Below the pieces are notes generated by a model. The model was given only the letters and a program-made list of their open reading frames with translations. It did no database searches and had not been told where the DNA came from. This document shows, piece after piece, positions 14,708-21,151 of a DNA stretch of 21,151 nt. A program made the position numbers and the translations under genes. This stretch comes from an uncultured Porphyromonadaceae bacterium (GTDB lineage: Bacteria; Bacteroidota; Bacteroidia; Bacteroidales; Muribaculaceae): NCBI GenBank assembly GCA_947176355.1, contig CAMWQY010000006.1, forward strand, positions 1 to 21,151. The letters are read 5' to 3'. Each line of letters starts with the position of its first letter. Position 1 is the stretch's first letter.

Positions 14708-16051
14708 ATGAATAGAAAAGAAGAACTCAAGAAACAGATTCTTGAACTGACTAAAGAATATTATAAGGAAGTCCATGGACAGCCGAAAGAATTCAAACCG
14801 GGCGAGACATTCGTCAACTATGGAGGTCGCTATTTTGATGATGCCGAGATGGTGAATCTTGTCGATTCGTCGCTTGATTTCTGGTTGACAGCCGGCCCAT
14901 GGGCTACTAAATTCGAAAAAGAATTTGCAAAATGGCTTGGTGTGCGCTACTGCTCACTCACCAACTCAGGATCATCTGCAAATCTCCTTGCTTTCTCAGC
15001 TTTGACTTCACCTCAACTTGGCGACCGACAGATAAAGCGTGGCGACGAGGTGATAACAGTTGCCTGCGGTTTCCCTACGACTGTGACACCTTGCATCCAA
15101 TATGGAGCGATTCCGGTATTCGTAGATTTGACAATTCCCGAATATAATATAGACGTGACAAAACTCGAGGAAGCTTTATCTCCCAAGACAAAAGCCGTGA
15201 TGATCGCTCACTCGCTCGGCAATCCTTTTGATCTTAAGGCTGTCAAGGAATTCTGTGATAAGCATAACCTTTGGCTTGTTGAAGATAACTGTGATGCTCT
15301 CGGCACTACATACGAGATTGCCGGGGAAATCCGCAAGACAGGCACCATCGGCGATATTGGCACAAGTTCTTTCTATCCTCCCCATCATATAACGATGGGA
15401 GAAGGCGGAGCAGTGTATACCAATAATGCACTACTTCACAAGCTTGTCAATTCATTCCGTGATTGGGGACGCGACTGCTGGTGTATGGGAGGAGTGGACA
15501 ATACCTGCGGATGCCGCTTCACAAAACAATTCGGAGAATTGCCGCTTGGCTACGACCATAAATATGTCTACTCGCACTTTGGTTACAATCTCAAGGCAAC
15601 CGACATGCAGGCTGCCATCGGATGTGCTCAGCTTGAGAAACTTGATGCCATTGTGGAAAGAAGACGCCACAACTTCAAGATTCTCCGAGAGGGTCTTGAA
15701 GGAACACTCTGGCTCATACTTCCGGAACCACAGAAGCACAGTAACCCGTCATGGTTCGGATTTCTGATTTCAGTGAAGCCGGATGCTCCTTTCACTCGAA
15801 ACGACCTTGCCAAGTATCTTGAAGCTCATAAAATTCAGACACGCAACCTCTTTGCCGGCAATCTTCTTAAGCACCCTGCTTTCGACCAGATGAAGAAGTC
15901 GGGAGAAGGTTATAGGGTAGTCGGTGATCTGAAAAATACTGACTTTATCATGAACAACACTCTATGGATCGGAGTATATCCAGGTATGAGCGATGAGATG
16001 CTTCAGTATATGATAAAGACGATCAAGGATTTTGTTGCTCAATATATATGA
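14708..16051 (+). CDS. rfbH: CDP-6-deoxy-4-keto-glucose 3-dehydratase (E1)
   Basis: PMP-dependent, [2Fe-2S] dehydratase that removes the C3 hydroxyl of CDP-4-keto-6-deoxyglucose. It belongs to the DegT/aspartate aminotransferase fold, but the usual PLP lysine is replaced by histidine: [14 protein letters not shown], His226 by count, the hallmark of E1 rather than of sugar aminotransferases. Iron-sulfur ligands are present: Cys257-Trp-Cys259, then seven residues to Cys267 ([16 protein letters not shown]), with an upstream cysteine at 195 in [10 protein letters not shown]. The spacing C-X61-C-X1-C-X7-C is four longer in the first interval than the pattern I recall for the Yersinia enzyme. It has 447 residues. 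Its stop overlaps the rfbG start (ATGA). The E3 reductase that supplies electrons is not encoded in this window. Confidence 0.95.
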   Translation: MNRKEELKKQILELTKEYYKEVHGQPKEFKPGETFVNYGGRYFDDAEMVNLVDSSLDFWLTAGPWATKFEKEFAKWLGVRYCSLTNSGSSANLLAFSALTSPQLGDRQIKRGDEVITVACGFPTTVTPCIQYGAIPVFVDLTIPEYNIDVTKLEEALSPKTKAVMIAHSLGNPFDLKAVKEFCDKHNLWLVEDNCDALGTTYEIAGEIRKTGTIGDIGTSSFYPPHHITMGEGGAVYTNNALLHKLVNSFRDWGRDCWCMGGVDNTCGCRFTKQFGELPLGYDHKYVYSHFGYNLKATDMQAAIGCAQLEKLDAIVERRRHNFKILREGLEGTLWLILPEPQKHSNPSWFGFLISVKPDAPFTRNDLAKYLEAHKIQTRNLFAGNLLKHPAFDQMKKSGEGYRVVGDLKNTDFIMNNTLWIGVYPGMSDEMLQYMIKTIKDFVAQYI

Positions 16052-17133
16052 CTATGGACGTGGATATTTTCGACGGATTCTTCAAAGGAAAAAAAGTGCT
16101 TGTCACCGGACACACCGGTTTCAAAGGCTCTTGGCTTTCGATATGGCTTAACGAGCTCGGTGCGGAAGTCGTAGGAATCGGCCTTGATCCATATTCGGAT
16201 AAAGACAATTTTGTCCTTTCCGGTATCGGTGATAGGATAAAAGCCGATATACGAGCTGACATTCGCCACGGAGAGAAGTTGAAGGAAATATTCGATGAGT
16301 ATAAACCGGATATTGTGTTTCATCTTGCTGCTCAGCCATTGGTAAGACTTAGCTATGAAATACCTGTTGAGACATATCAGACCAACGTCATGGGAACAAT
16401 TAATGTCCTCGAGGCAATACGAACTACAGATAGTGTCAAGGTTGGGATTATGATAACCACTGACAAATGCTATGAGAACAAGGAGCAGATCTGGGGATAC
16501 CGCGAAAATGAGCCAATGGGAGGATATGATCCCTATTCATCGTCAAAAGGTGCCGCAGAGATAGCCATTTCTTCATGGCGCCGCAGTTTCTTTAATCCTG
16601 AAAAGTATGATAAGCACGGTAAATCCATTGCAAGCGTTAGGGCAGGGAATGTCATCGGAGGAGGAGACTGGGCTCTTGACCGTATTATTCCCGACTGTTT
16701 CCGTGCGCTTGAAGCAGGGTTACCAATAAATATCCGCTCGCCTAAGGCAATCCGTCCGTGGCAGCATGTATTGGAACCCCTGAGTGGATATATGCTTCTT
16801 GCAAAGAAAATGTGGGAAAATCCTACCGAATATTGCGAAGGGTGGAATTTCGGTCCTCGTGCTGAATCAATATCCACTGTATGGGATGTTGCATCAAAAG
16901 TAGTAGAAAACTACGGCTGCGGTGAATTACGAGATCTATCCGATCCGAATGCTCTTCATGAGGCAAAGATTCTGATGCTCGACATTTCCAAAGCCAACTT
17001 CAGACTCGGATGGGAACCACGAATGAATATCAACCAGACAGTAGCATTGACTACAGATTGGTATAAGCAATACAATAACATCCCGGTGTATGACCTTTGT
17101 CTTCGCCAGATAAAAGAATATATTAGTAAGTGA
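16048..17133 (+). CDS. rfbG: CDP-glucose 4,6-dehydratase
   Basis: Extended SDR enzyme that turns CDP-glucose into CDP-4-keto-6-deoxyglucose, the substrate of RfbH. The NAD-binding motif TGHTGFKG is at residues 20-27; the FKGSWL form is specific for this family. The active site shows ITTDKCYEN (about 136-144) and the Tyr-Lys pair in DPYSSSKG (Tyr163, Lys167). [17 protein letters not shown] and [13 protein letters not shown] are further family signatures. It has 361 residues from the ATG overlapping the rfbH stop; a second ATG at 16054 would give 359. Gene order F-H-G differs from the F-G-H order common in enterobacteria. The next gene starts within its stop codon (GTGA). Confidence 0.95.
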   Translation: MTMDVDIFDGFFKGKKVLVTGHTGFKGSWLSIWLNELGAEVVGIGLDPYSDKDNFVLSGIGDRIKADIRADIRHGEKLKEIFDEYKPDIVFHLAAQPLVRLSYEIPVETYQTNVMGTINVLEAIRTTDSVKVGIMITTDKCYENKEQIWGYRENEPMGGYDPYSSSKGAAEIAISSWRRSFFNPEKYDKHGKSIASVRAGNVIGGGDWALDRIIPDCFRALEAGLPINIRSPKAIRPWQHVLEPLSGYMLLAKKMWENPTEYCEGWNFGPRAESISTVWDVASKVVENYGCGELRDLSDPNALHEAKILMLDISKANFRLGWEPRMNINQTVALTTDWYKQYNNIPVYDLCLRQIKEYISK

Positions 17134-18029
17134 GGGTCATAATTACAGGAGCAACGAGTTTCTTAGGCAAGGCTCTCGTGAGGTTGCTGATTAAAAGAGG
17201 GGATGAAGTCATTGCCATCGGAAGAAGAGCTGATTCTATCTTTCCAAAGGATGTGGTCTATAGGAGCCTACAGATGGAGGAATATCCAAATCTTACTTCA
17301 GAAGACAAGGCTGATGTGTTCATTAATCTTGCATGGGCGGGAACAGGCCATGAAGGTAGAAATAACAAGGAAATTCAGGAAAATAACGTCAAGAACTCTT
17401 TGGATGCATTAAGGGTTGCCAAGAGATTAGGTTGCAAGGTGTTCATCGAGTCCGGAAGTCAGGCTGAATATGGAATCACTACGAGAAAGACTACTGAAAG
17501 TTCAGAATGCAATCCGAATTCAGAGTATGGCAAGGCAAAGCTTAAACTCCAAGAAGAAGCTTTTAAATTGGCAAAAGAATTAGACATTTCCTACATTCAC
17601 CTGCGAATATTCAGTTTGATAGGGGAGGAGGATCATGATTGGACTCTTGTGATGAGTGCCATTGAGGCTATGCTTGATAATAGGAAGATGGACCTTACAA
17701 CGTGCATGCAATCGTGGAACTTTCTATATGTGGAAGATGCTGCCAAGATGATTGTGGAAATATCCCGTCATTTTCTTGATATCAAGATTTGTCAACAGGC
17801 TATTTTTAATATTGCTTCTAATGATACAAGGCCTTTGAAGGAATTTGTGGAATTGATTAAGGCATTGACGGAATCAAGAAGCATTTGCGATTATGGAGCG
17901 GTTGAACAGAAAAACCAGGTGTCGCTCAACCCAAGCATCGATAACTATCTTTCTGAGATAGGAGATATTACATTCACTCCGTTTGAAAAGGTAATAAAAA
18001 ATATAATTAAATACAAAAAGCATGATTAA
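17130..18029 (+). CDS. NAD(P)-dependent SDR reductase/epimerase, CDP-sugar pathway (YerF- or RfbJ-like role)
   Basis: Extended SDR of 299 residues. The start is a GTG that overlaps the rfbG stop by four bases; from it the protein begins [12 protein letters not shown], an intact cofactor motif (6-13). FINLAWAGTGHEG (about 64-76) and the active site ESGSQAEYG with SEYGKAK (Tyr133, Lys137) are visible. Proteins of this type beside rfbFGH reduce the 4-keto group (CDP-abequose or paratose synthase) or, in Yersinia, the acetyl branch carbonyl (YerF). Because a YerE-like gene follows, the YerF-like role is the more attractive inference, but sequence alone does not separate these. It overlaps the next gene by 8 bases. 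Codon and base composition are more AT-rich than in rfbFHG. Confidence 0.85.
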   Translation: MRVIITGATSFLGKALVRLLIKRGDEVIAIGRRADSIFPKDVVYRSLQMEEYPNLTSEDKADVFINLAWAGTGHEGRNNKEIQENNVKNSLDALRVAKRLGCKVFIESGSQAEYGITTRKTTESSECNPNSEYGKAKLKLQEEAFKLAKELDISYIHLRIFSLIGEEDHDWTLVMSAIEAMLDNRKMDLTTCMQSWNFLYVEDAAKMIVEISRHFLDIKICQQAIFNIASNDTRPLKEFVELIKALTESRSICDYGAVEQKNQVSLNPSIDNYLSEIGDITFTPFEKVIKNIIKYKKHD

Positions 18030-19824
18030 GGTATCTGATTATATCTTTCGGCATCTCGTCGAAAAACACAATATTGAACATTGCTTTCTCGTGACAGGTG
18101 GTGGGGCCATGCATCTAAATGATTCCATCGGACACACTGAGGGTCTTAAATATATATGTAATCACCATGAGCAGGCATCAGCCATTGCCGCCGAAGGTTA
18201 TTATCGCACAAAAGGACAACTTTGTGTCACCAACGTTACTACGGGTCCCGGAGGAACAAATGCGATTACAGGAGTTTTAGGCCAGTATCTTGATTCTATC
18301 CCGGGATTGTATATCTCCGGACAGATCAAGACAGCCACTTTCAAAAATACATATCCCTATCTCAACCTGCGTCAGCTTGGAGATCAGGAAGCTGACATAG
18401 TAGCTATGGTCAAGTCAATTACAAAGTATGCCAAGACTGTGACAGATCCTCTCGACATAAAATATGAGCTTGACAAGGCCATAGCCATCGCGCTTGACGG
18501 GCGTCCGGGCCCTGTTTGGCTCGACATTCCCTTAGATGTGCAAGGAGCTGTGATAGATGAGTCAAAACTCAGAGTGTTTAATAGGAGAGAACTTGTAGAT
18601 CCTGTGAAGCATGAGCTTGTCGACAAGCAGATCAGTCAGCTTATCGAAAAGATAAAAGTTGCCAAAAGCCCTGTCATCTATGTTGGTAATGGAGTTAGAT
18701 TGGCAAAAAAGGAGAAGGAATTTATAGAGCTTGCGGAGTTGCTCAATATCCCCGTCGTGACAGCAATAAGCGGCAGTGACATCATCTGGCATGACCACAA
18801 ACTCAGCTTTGGAAAACCGGGAATCTGCGGAGACAGAATTGGAAATATAATGGTTCAGAATTCTGACCTTCTGATTGTGCTTGGAACTCGCCTATCTATC
18901 CGCCAAGTAAGTTATGCATACGATCTTCTCGCCCCTAAGGCATATAAAGTGATGGTAGATATTGACTTGGCTGAACTTCAAAAGCCTACGCTCAGTATTG
19001 ATCTCCCTATACATTGCAACCTTTCTGACTTTATCGGAAAGTTCAAAAAAGCAGTCGCAGATGCCGACCTTCCAAATTTCGATAGATGGATTGAATGGGG
19101 GAGAGATATACGGAATCAACTTCCCACACTTATCGACGATAATCCTTCAGCAGAAGGATATACAAACTCATACGAATTTGCCGACAAGCTATTCCGGGAT
19201 CTCCATGATGGAGATGTTGTGGTGACAGGAAATGGAACTGCATATACCTGCACATATCAAGCTATGAAAGTCAACAAGGGTGTCAGGGTCTTTGCAAATC
19301 AGGGTTGTGCAGCGATGGGATATGACCTTCCTGCTGCTATTGGGGCAGCTGTAGCTAATCCTGATGGCAGAACCATTTTAGTGACCGGTGACGGAAGCCT
19401 CCAAATGAATATTCAAGAGCTTCAGACTATTGTGACCAACAAACTTCCAATCAAGATTTTCGTGTTGGAAAATGAAGGTTACCTTGCTATAAAGACTACT
19501 CAGAAAAGCTTCTTCGGGGGACATTTTACAGGAAGCAACCCTATAAGCGGTGTCGAATGCCCCGACTTGGAAAAGATTGCGGGTGCGTATGGAATTCCAT
19601 ATCTTAGCACAAATGAAAATGGAGTGGGACTTGATGAAACTATAAGCAAGGCTCTGAATCATGATGGCCCTGTCATTTGCGAGATTCACATGCATCCGGA
19701 ACAGACCCTTTTCCCAAAATCTGCTTCCTTTATGGATGAAAACGGAAAGATGAGTTCCGCACCTCTCGAGAAAATGGCACCCTTCATGCCCGATGAATTG
19801 CAATCGAAATGCAAATATACATAA
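18022..19824 (+). CDS. Thiamine diphosphate enzyme, acetolactate-synthase-like (candidate YerE-type sugar acetyltransferring enzyme)
   Basis: A 600-residue member of the acetolactate synthase / pyruvate decarboxylase superfamily. The catalytic glutamate is Glu50 in CNHHEQASAIAAEGY; VTTGPGGTNAITGV follows. The ThDP/Mg motif is complete: GDG at 456-458 and Asn484 in LENEGYLAI. The three-domain layout is normal: Pyr domain (1-170), central domain (about 200-335) and PP domain (about 370-560). The C-terminal tail, with SASFMDENGKMSSAPLEKM, resembles that of homologues in sugar operons rather than branched-chain amino-acid synthases. No ilvN-type small subunit is present. In Yersinia, YerE transfers a two-carbon unit from pyruvate to C4 of CDP-4-keto-3,6-dideoxyglucose; the adjacent rfbF/H/G strongly suggest an equivalent reaction here. 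Confidence 0.87.
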   Translation: MIKVSDYIFRHLVEKHNIEHCFLVTGGGAMHLNDSIGHTEGLKYICNHHEQASAIAAEGYYRTKGQLCVTNVTTGPGGTNAITGVLGQYLDSIPGLYISGQIKTATFKNTYPYLNLRQLGDQEADIVAMVKSITKYAKTVTDPLDIKYELDKAIAIALDGRPGPVWLDIPLDVQGAVIDESKLRVFNRRELVDPVKHELVDKQISQLIEKIKVAKSPVIYVGNGVRLAKKEKEFIELAELLNIPVVTAISGSDIIWHDHKLSFGKPGICGDRIGNIMVQNSDLLIVLGTRLSIRQVSYAYDLLAPKAYKVMVDIDLAELQKPTLSIDLPIHCNLSDFIGKFKKAVADADLPNFDRWIEWGRDIRNQLPTLIDDNPSAEGYTNSYEFADKLFRDLHDGDVVVTGNGTAYTCTYQAMKVNKGVRVFANQGCAAMGYDLPAAIGAAVANPDGRTILVTGDGSLQMNIQELQTIVTNKLPIKIFVLENEGYLAIKTTQKSFFGGHFTGSNPISGVECPDLEKIAGAYGIPYLSTNENGVGLDETISKALNHDGPVICEIHMHPEQTLFPKSASFMDENGKMSSAPLEKMAPFMPDELQSKCKYT

Positions 19825-19857
19825 CATATATAAAATAACGCAAGTTATCGGATAAAT

Positions 19858-20763
19858 ATGGATACAGATCAAGAAATAAAAAACTTACTAACTATATGCA
19901 TTCCGACATATAATAGAAAAGAGTATTTAAAGCACACTTTAGATCAATTCTTAAGTAGCCCATTTAAATACTGCAATATATATGTCCTAAATAACGCATC
20001 AACAGACGGAACAGATTCACTTGCTGAAGAGTATAAAAGCTTTCCCAATATTATATTTATTACCAATAAATATAATATTGGAGGAAATGCCAATATCTTA
20101 AGATGTGTAGAATATGGAGATACTCCATATATATGGATAATAGGTGATGACGACATTTATGATTTTTCGTATACTGATGATGTAATCACAGAAATAAAAA
20201 AGGGAGAATTGGATTTAATTCACGTTGGAGCCCATACTGATAAAGAATGGAAAAATGGAGGTTCAATTCTTACTCCGAGAGAAGCCTTGAAACAAGATTA
20301 TCCTTATTTTAAATACAGTTCTTTTATAGGATGTAGTATTTACAAACGAAAAGTATTTTGTGATAACCTTATAGATGGCTATCGAAACATATTCAATTCA
20401 TACCCACACATGGCTGTTTTATTATCATTCTATGAGAACGATAATAAATTTTATATATCAAAGAGACAAATTGCCAAGGCAGTAGTAGGGAATCAAGGTT
20501 ATGACACAGATAATTTGGTCAGATGGTGGTGTGGCACAAGCTATCTTTTAAAGAATAAAAAAGATAGAAGAATATTCTACTCTAATCAATTTGCTGGAAG
20601 TAGAATTGAGAAAATGTGCAAATGGAAATACAAAAAACTAATATCCAAAGAAACTATCAAATTAGCTCTTACCATCTTTAGCGTGCCGGAAAAAATCGCA
20701 TTCCCTATTTATTATCCTTTCTACTATCTTTCAAAATTAATTAGACCATCTAAAAAGAAATAA
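19858..20763 (+). CDS. Glycosyltransferase family 2 protein, AT-rich
   Basis: A 301-residue GT2 enzyme: LTICIPTYNRKEYLKHTLDQF (about 10-30), IYVLNNASTDGTDSL, KYNIGGNANILRCVEYG and the metal-binding WIIGDDDIYDF (about 96-106). The C-terminal FPIYYPFYYLSKLI is hydrophobic and may sit on the membrane. It is the last gene after the CDP-sugar enzymes, 33 bases behind the ThDP gene, and is the natural candidate for the transferase that uses their product, although this is inference. Its base composition is markedly lower in GC than its neighbours (for example 13 of 60 bases G or C at 20041-20100, against 29 of 60 at 15481-15540 in rfbH), which suggests separate acquisition. Confidence 0.88.
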   Translation: MDTDQEIKNLLTICIPTYNRKEYLKHTLDQFLSSPFKYCNIYVLNNASTDGTDSLAEEYKSFPNIIFITNKYNIGGNANILRCVEYGDTPYIWIIGDDDIYDFSYTDDVITEIKKGELDLIHVGAHTDKEWKNGGSILTPREALKQDYPYFKYSSFIGCSIYKRKVFCDNLIDGYRNIFNSYPHMAVLLSFYENDNKFYISKRQIAKAVVGNQGYDTDNLVRWWCGTSYLLKNKKDRRIFYSNQFAGSRIEKMCKWKYKKLISKETIKLALTIFSVPEKIAFPIYYPFYYLSKLIRPSKKK

Positions 20764-20924
20764 AAATCAAAAAAGCATTATTGATGATTTATTTACATAA
20801 GTATGGAAATCGGTGAGACCGTTTTTGATATTTATGGACTTCAGTCCGGGGTTTGGACATGATGTCAGCTCTCCGAGCTGATAAGTATGCTTCAAAATCG
20901 AGACTTAAATCATAGTACTCTAAA
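20764..20924. other. Structured non-coding stretch after the GT2 gene
   Basis: No recognised gene. It holds a short hairpin CGGT-gag-ACCG followed by TTTTT (20811-20826), which could be a weak terminator for the operon, and the near-palindrome GGACTTCAGTCC (20836-20847). A 7-bp perfect hairpin TCAGCTC-tcc-GAGCTGA lies at 20865-20881. A 19-codon ORF (20803-20862, starting MEIGETVFDIYG) is open but unsupported. It may be a gene remnant or a small RNA. Confidence 0.45.
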
Positions 20925-20967
20925 TAATAATAAAGGTAGCCTGATGTTTTGGCTACCTTTATTATTA
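20925..20967. terminator. Strong bidirectional terminator
   Basis: A perfect 17-bp stem (20925-20941 with 20951-20967) and a 9-base loop, with GGTAGCC/GGCTACC at the top and A/T runs at the base on both strands. It lies between the + strand glycan operon and the convergent minus-strand gene ending at 21006 and would stop transcription from both. Confidence 0.92.
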
Positions 20968-20981
20968 ATGGTTATCTTAAT

Positions 20982-21029
20982 TTATAGATAGTAGACGGTT
21001 GTGAATTAGAGATAGTAAACGATTGTGGT
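20982..21029. repeat. 24-bp tandem duplication of a gene's 3' end
   Basis: Units 20982-21005 and 21006-21029 match at 19 of 24 positions. On the minus strand each unit is eight codons ending in TAA: the upstream unit reads TTIVYYL-stop, the downstream one FTTVYYL-stop, in the same frame. Confidence 0.75.
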
Positions 21030-21151
21030 GACTGAAGCCGGGTCTATGAAGACTTTGTCGTTAAGGTTGAAACGCTCTTGTTTTAGATTCTTGACAGCTG
21101 TAGTGGTGTATGTAAACACTGCTTTAACTCCTTCCGGTTTTGGCATATCTA
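21006..21151 (-). CDS. Unrecognised protein, C-terminal fragment
   Basis: An open frame enters from the right edge on the minus strand and ends in TAA at 21008-21006, showing 47 residues (DMPKPEGVKAVFTYTTTAVK, then a Lys/Gln-containing stretch and FIDPASVTTIVYYL). I do not recognise the family. It is accepted as probably real because the frame is uninterrupted to the window edge, the composition is protein-like, and its 3' end faces a strong terminator. The start and most of the gene are outside. A 24-bp copy of its last codons and stop follows it. Confidence 0.55.
   Translation of the reverse strand, partial: DMPKPEGVKAVFTYTTTAVKNLKQERFNLNDKVFIDPASVTTIVYYL

Noticed and set aside
14708..16051. 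Sugar aminotransferase of the DegT family
   Set aside because: The PLP lysine is replaced by His226, and the cysteine cluster CWC...C is present, both marks of the E1 dehydratase.
18022..19824. Biosynthetic acetolactate synthase for branched-chain amino acids
   Set aside because: No small regulatory subunit or ilv gene is adjacent; the gene overlaps a CDP-sugar SDR gene and its tail differs, though sequence alone does not exclude it completely.
19378..19872. A 164-codon minus-strand open frame over the end of the ThDP gene
   Set aside because: Antisense to the conserved ThDP-binding domain; Cys/His/Ile-rich composition is typical of a shadow frame.

Overview
The window looks like a piece of a Bacteroidales (Bacteroidota) chromosome of moderate GC. 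The gene families are typical of gut Bacteroidales. The intergenic regions carry the Bacteroidota-type promoter (TTTG, about 20 bases, then TAnnTTTG), and Shine-Dalgarno sequences are weak. A more exact placement (for example Muribaculaceae or Bacteroidaceae) is a guess that cannot be settled from this sequence alone. No tRNA, rRNA, CRISPR array, insertion sequence or integrase was seen.

Region 1 (1-4646) is a housekeeping operon for glycine cleavage: the 3' part of gcvH, the split P-protein genes gcvPA and gcvPB, and a dihydrolipoamide dehydrogenase. A strong bidirectional terminator closes it. A cluster of ATGCAT-centred repeats lies between gcvH and gcvPA and runs into the region of the gcvPA start.

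Region 2 (4657-8599) begins surface-glycan territory with genes in mixed orientation: a TupA-like ATP-grasp protein (-), a Stealth-type sugar-phosphate transferase (+), then a family 92-like glycosyltransferase and a second Stealth-type protein (both -). Two divergent intergenic regions carry recognisable promoters, one with a perfect inverted repeat across its spacer.

Region 3 (8774-13652) is a probable + strand operon: a GT2 glycosyltransferase, a WbsX/GH99-like protein, an LTA-synthase-type membrane sulfatase-fold phosphotransferase, and a lipid A acyltransferase-like protein that overlaps it by four bases. This pairs glycan assembly with modification of a membrane lipid or glycolipid.

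Region 4 (13900-20763) is the most interesting part. It is a tightly packed operon that appears to make and use a CDP-3,6-dideoxyhexose: glucose-1-phosphate cytidylyltransferase (rfbF), the PLP/[2Fe-2S] 3-dehydratase E1 (rfbH), CDP-glucose 4,6-dehydratase (rfbG), an SDR reductase, and an acetolactate-synthase-like thiamine diphosphate enzyme. The last two in this company recall YerF and YerE of Yersinia, which build the two-carbon-branched sugar yersiniose, so a branched 3,6-dideoxy sugar is predicted. No E3 reductase partner for RfbH is visible. An AT-rich GT2 gene, probably of different origin, ends the operon.

Region 5 (20764-21151) holds a structured non-coding stretch, a 17-bp-stem terminator, and the 3' end of an unrecognised gene on the minus strand whose last eight codons, stop included, are tandemly duplicated.
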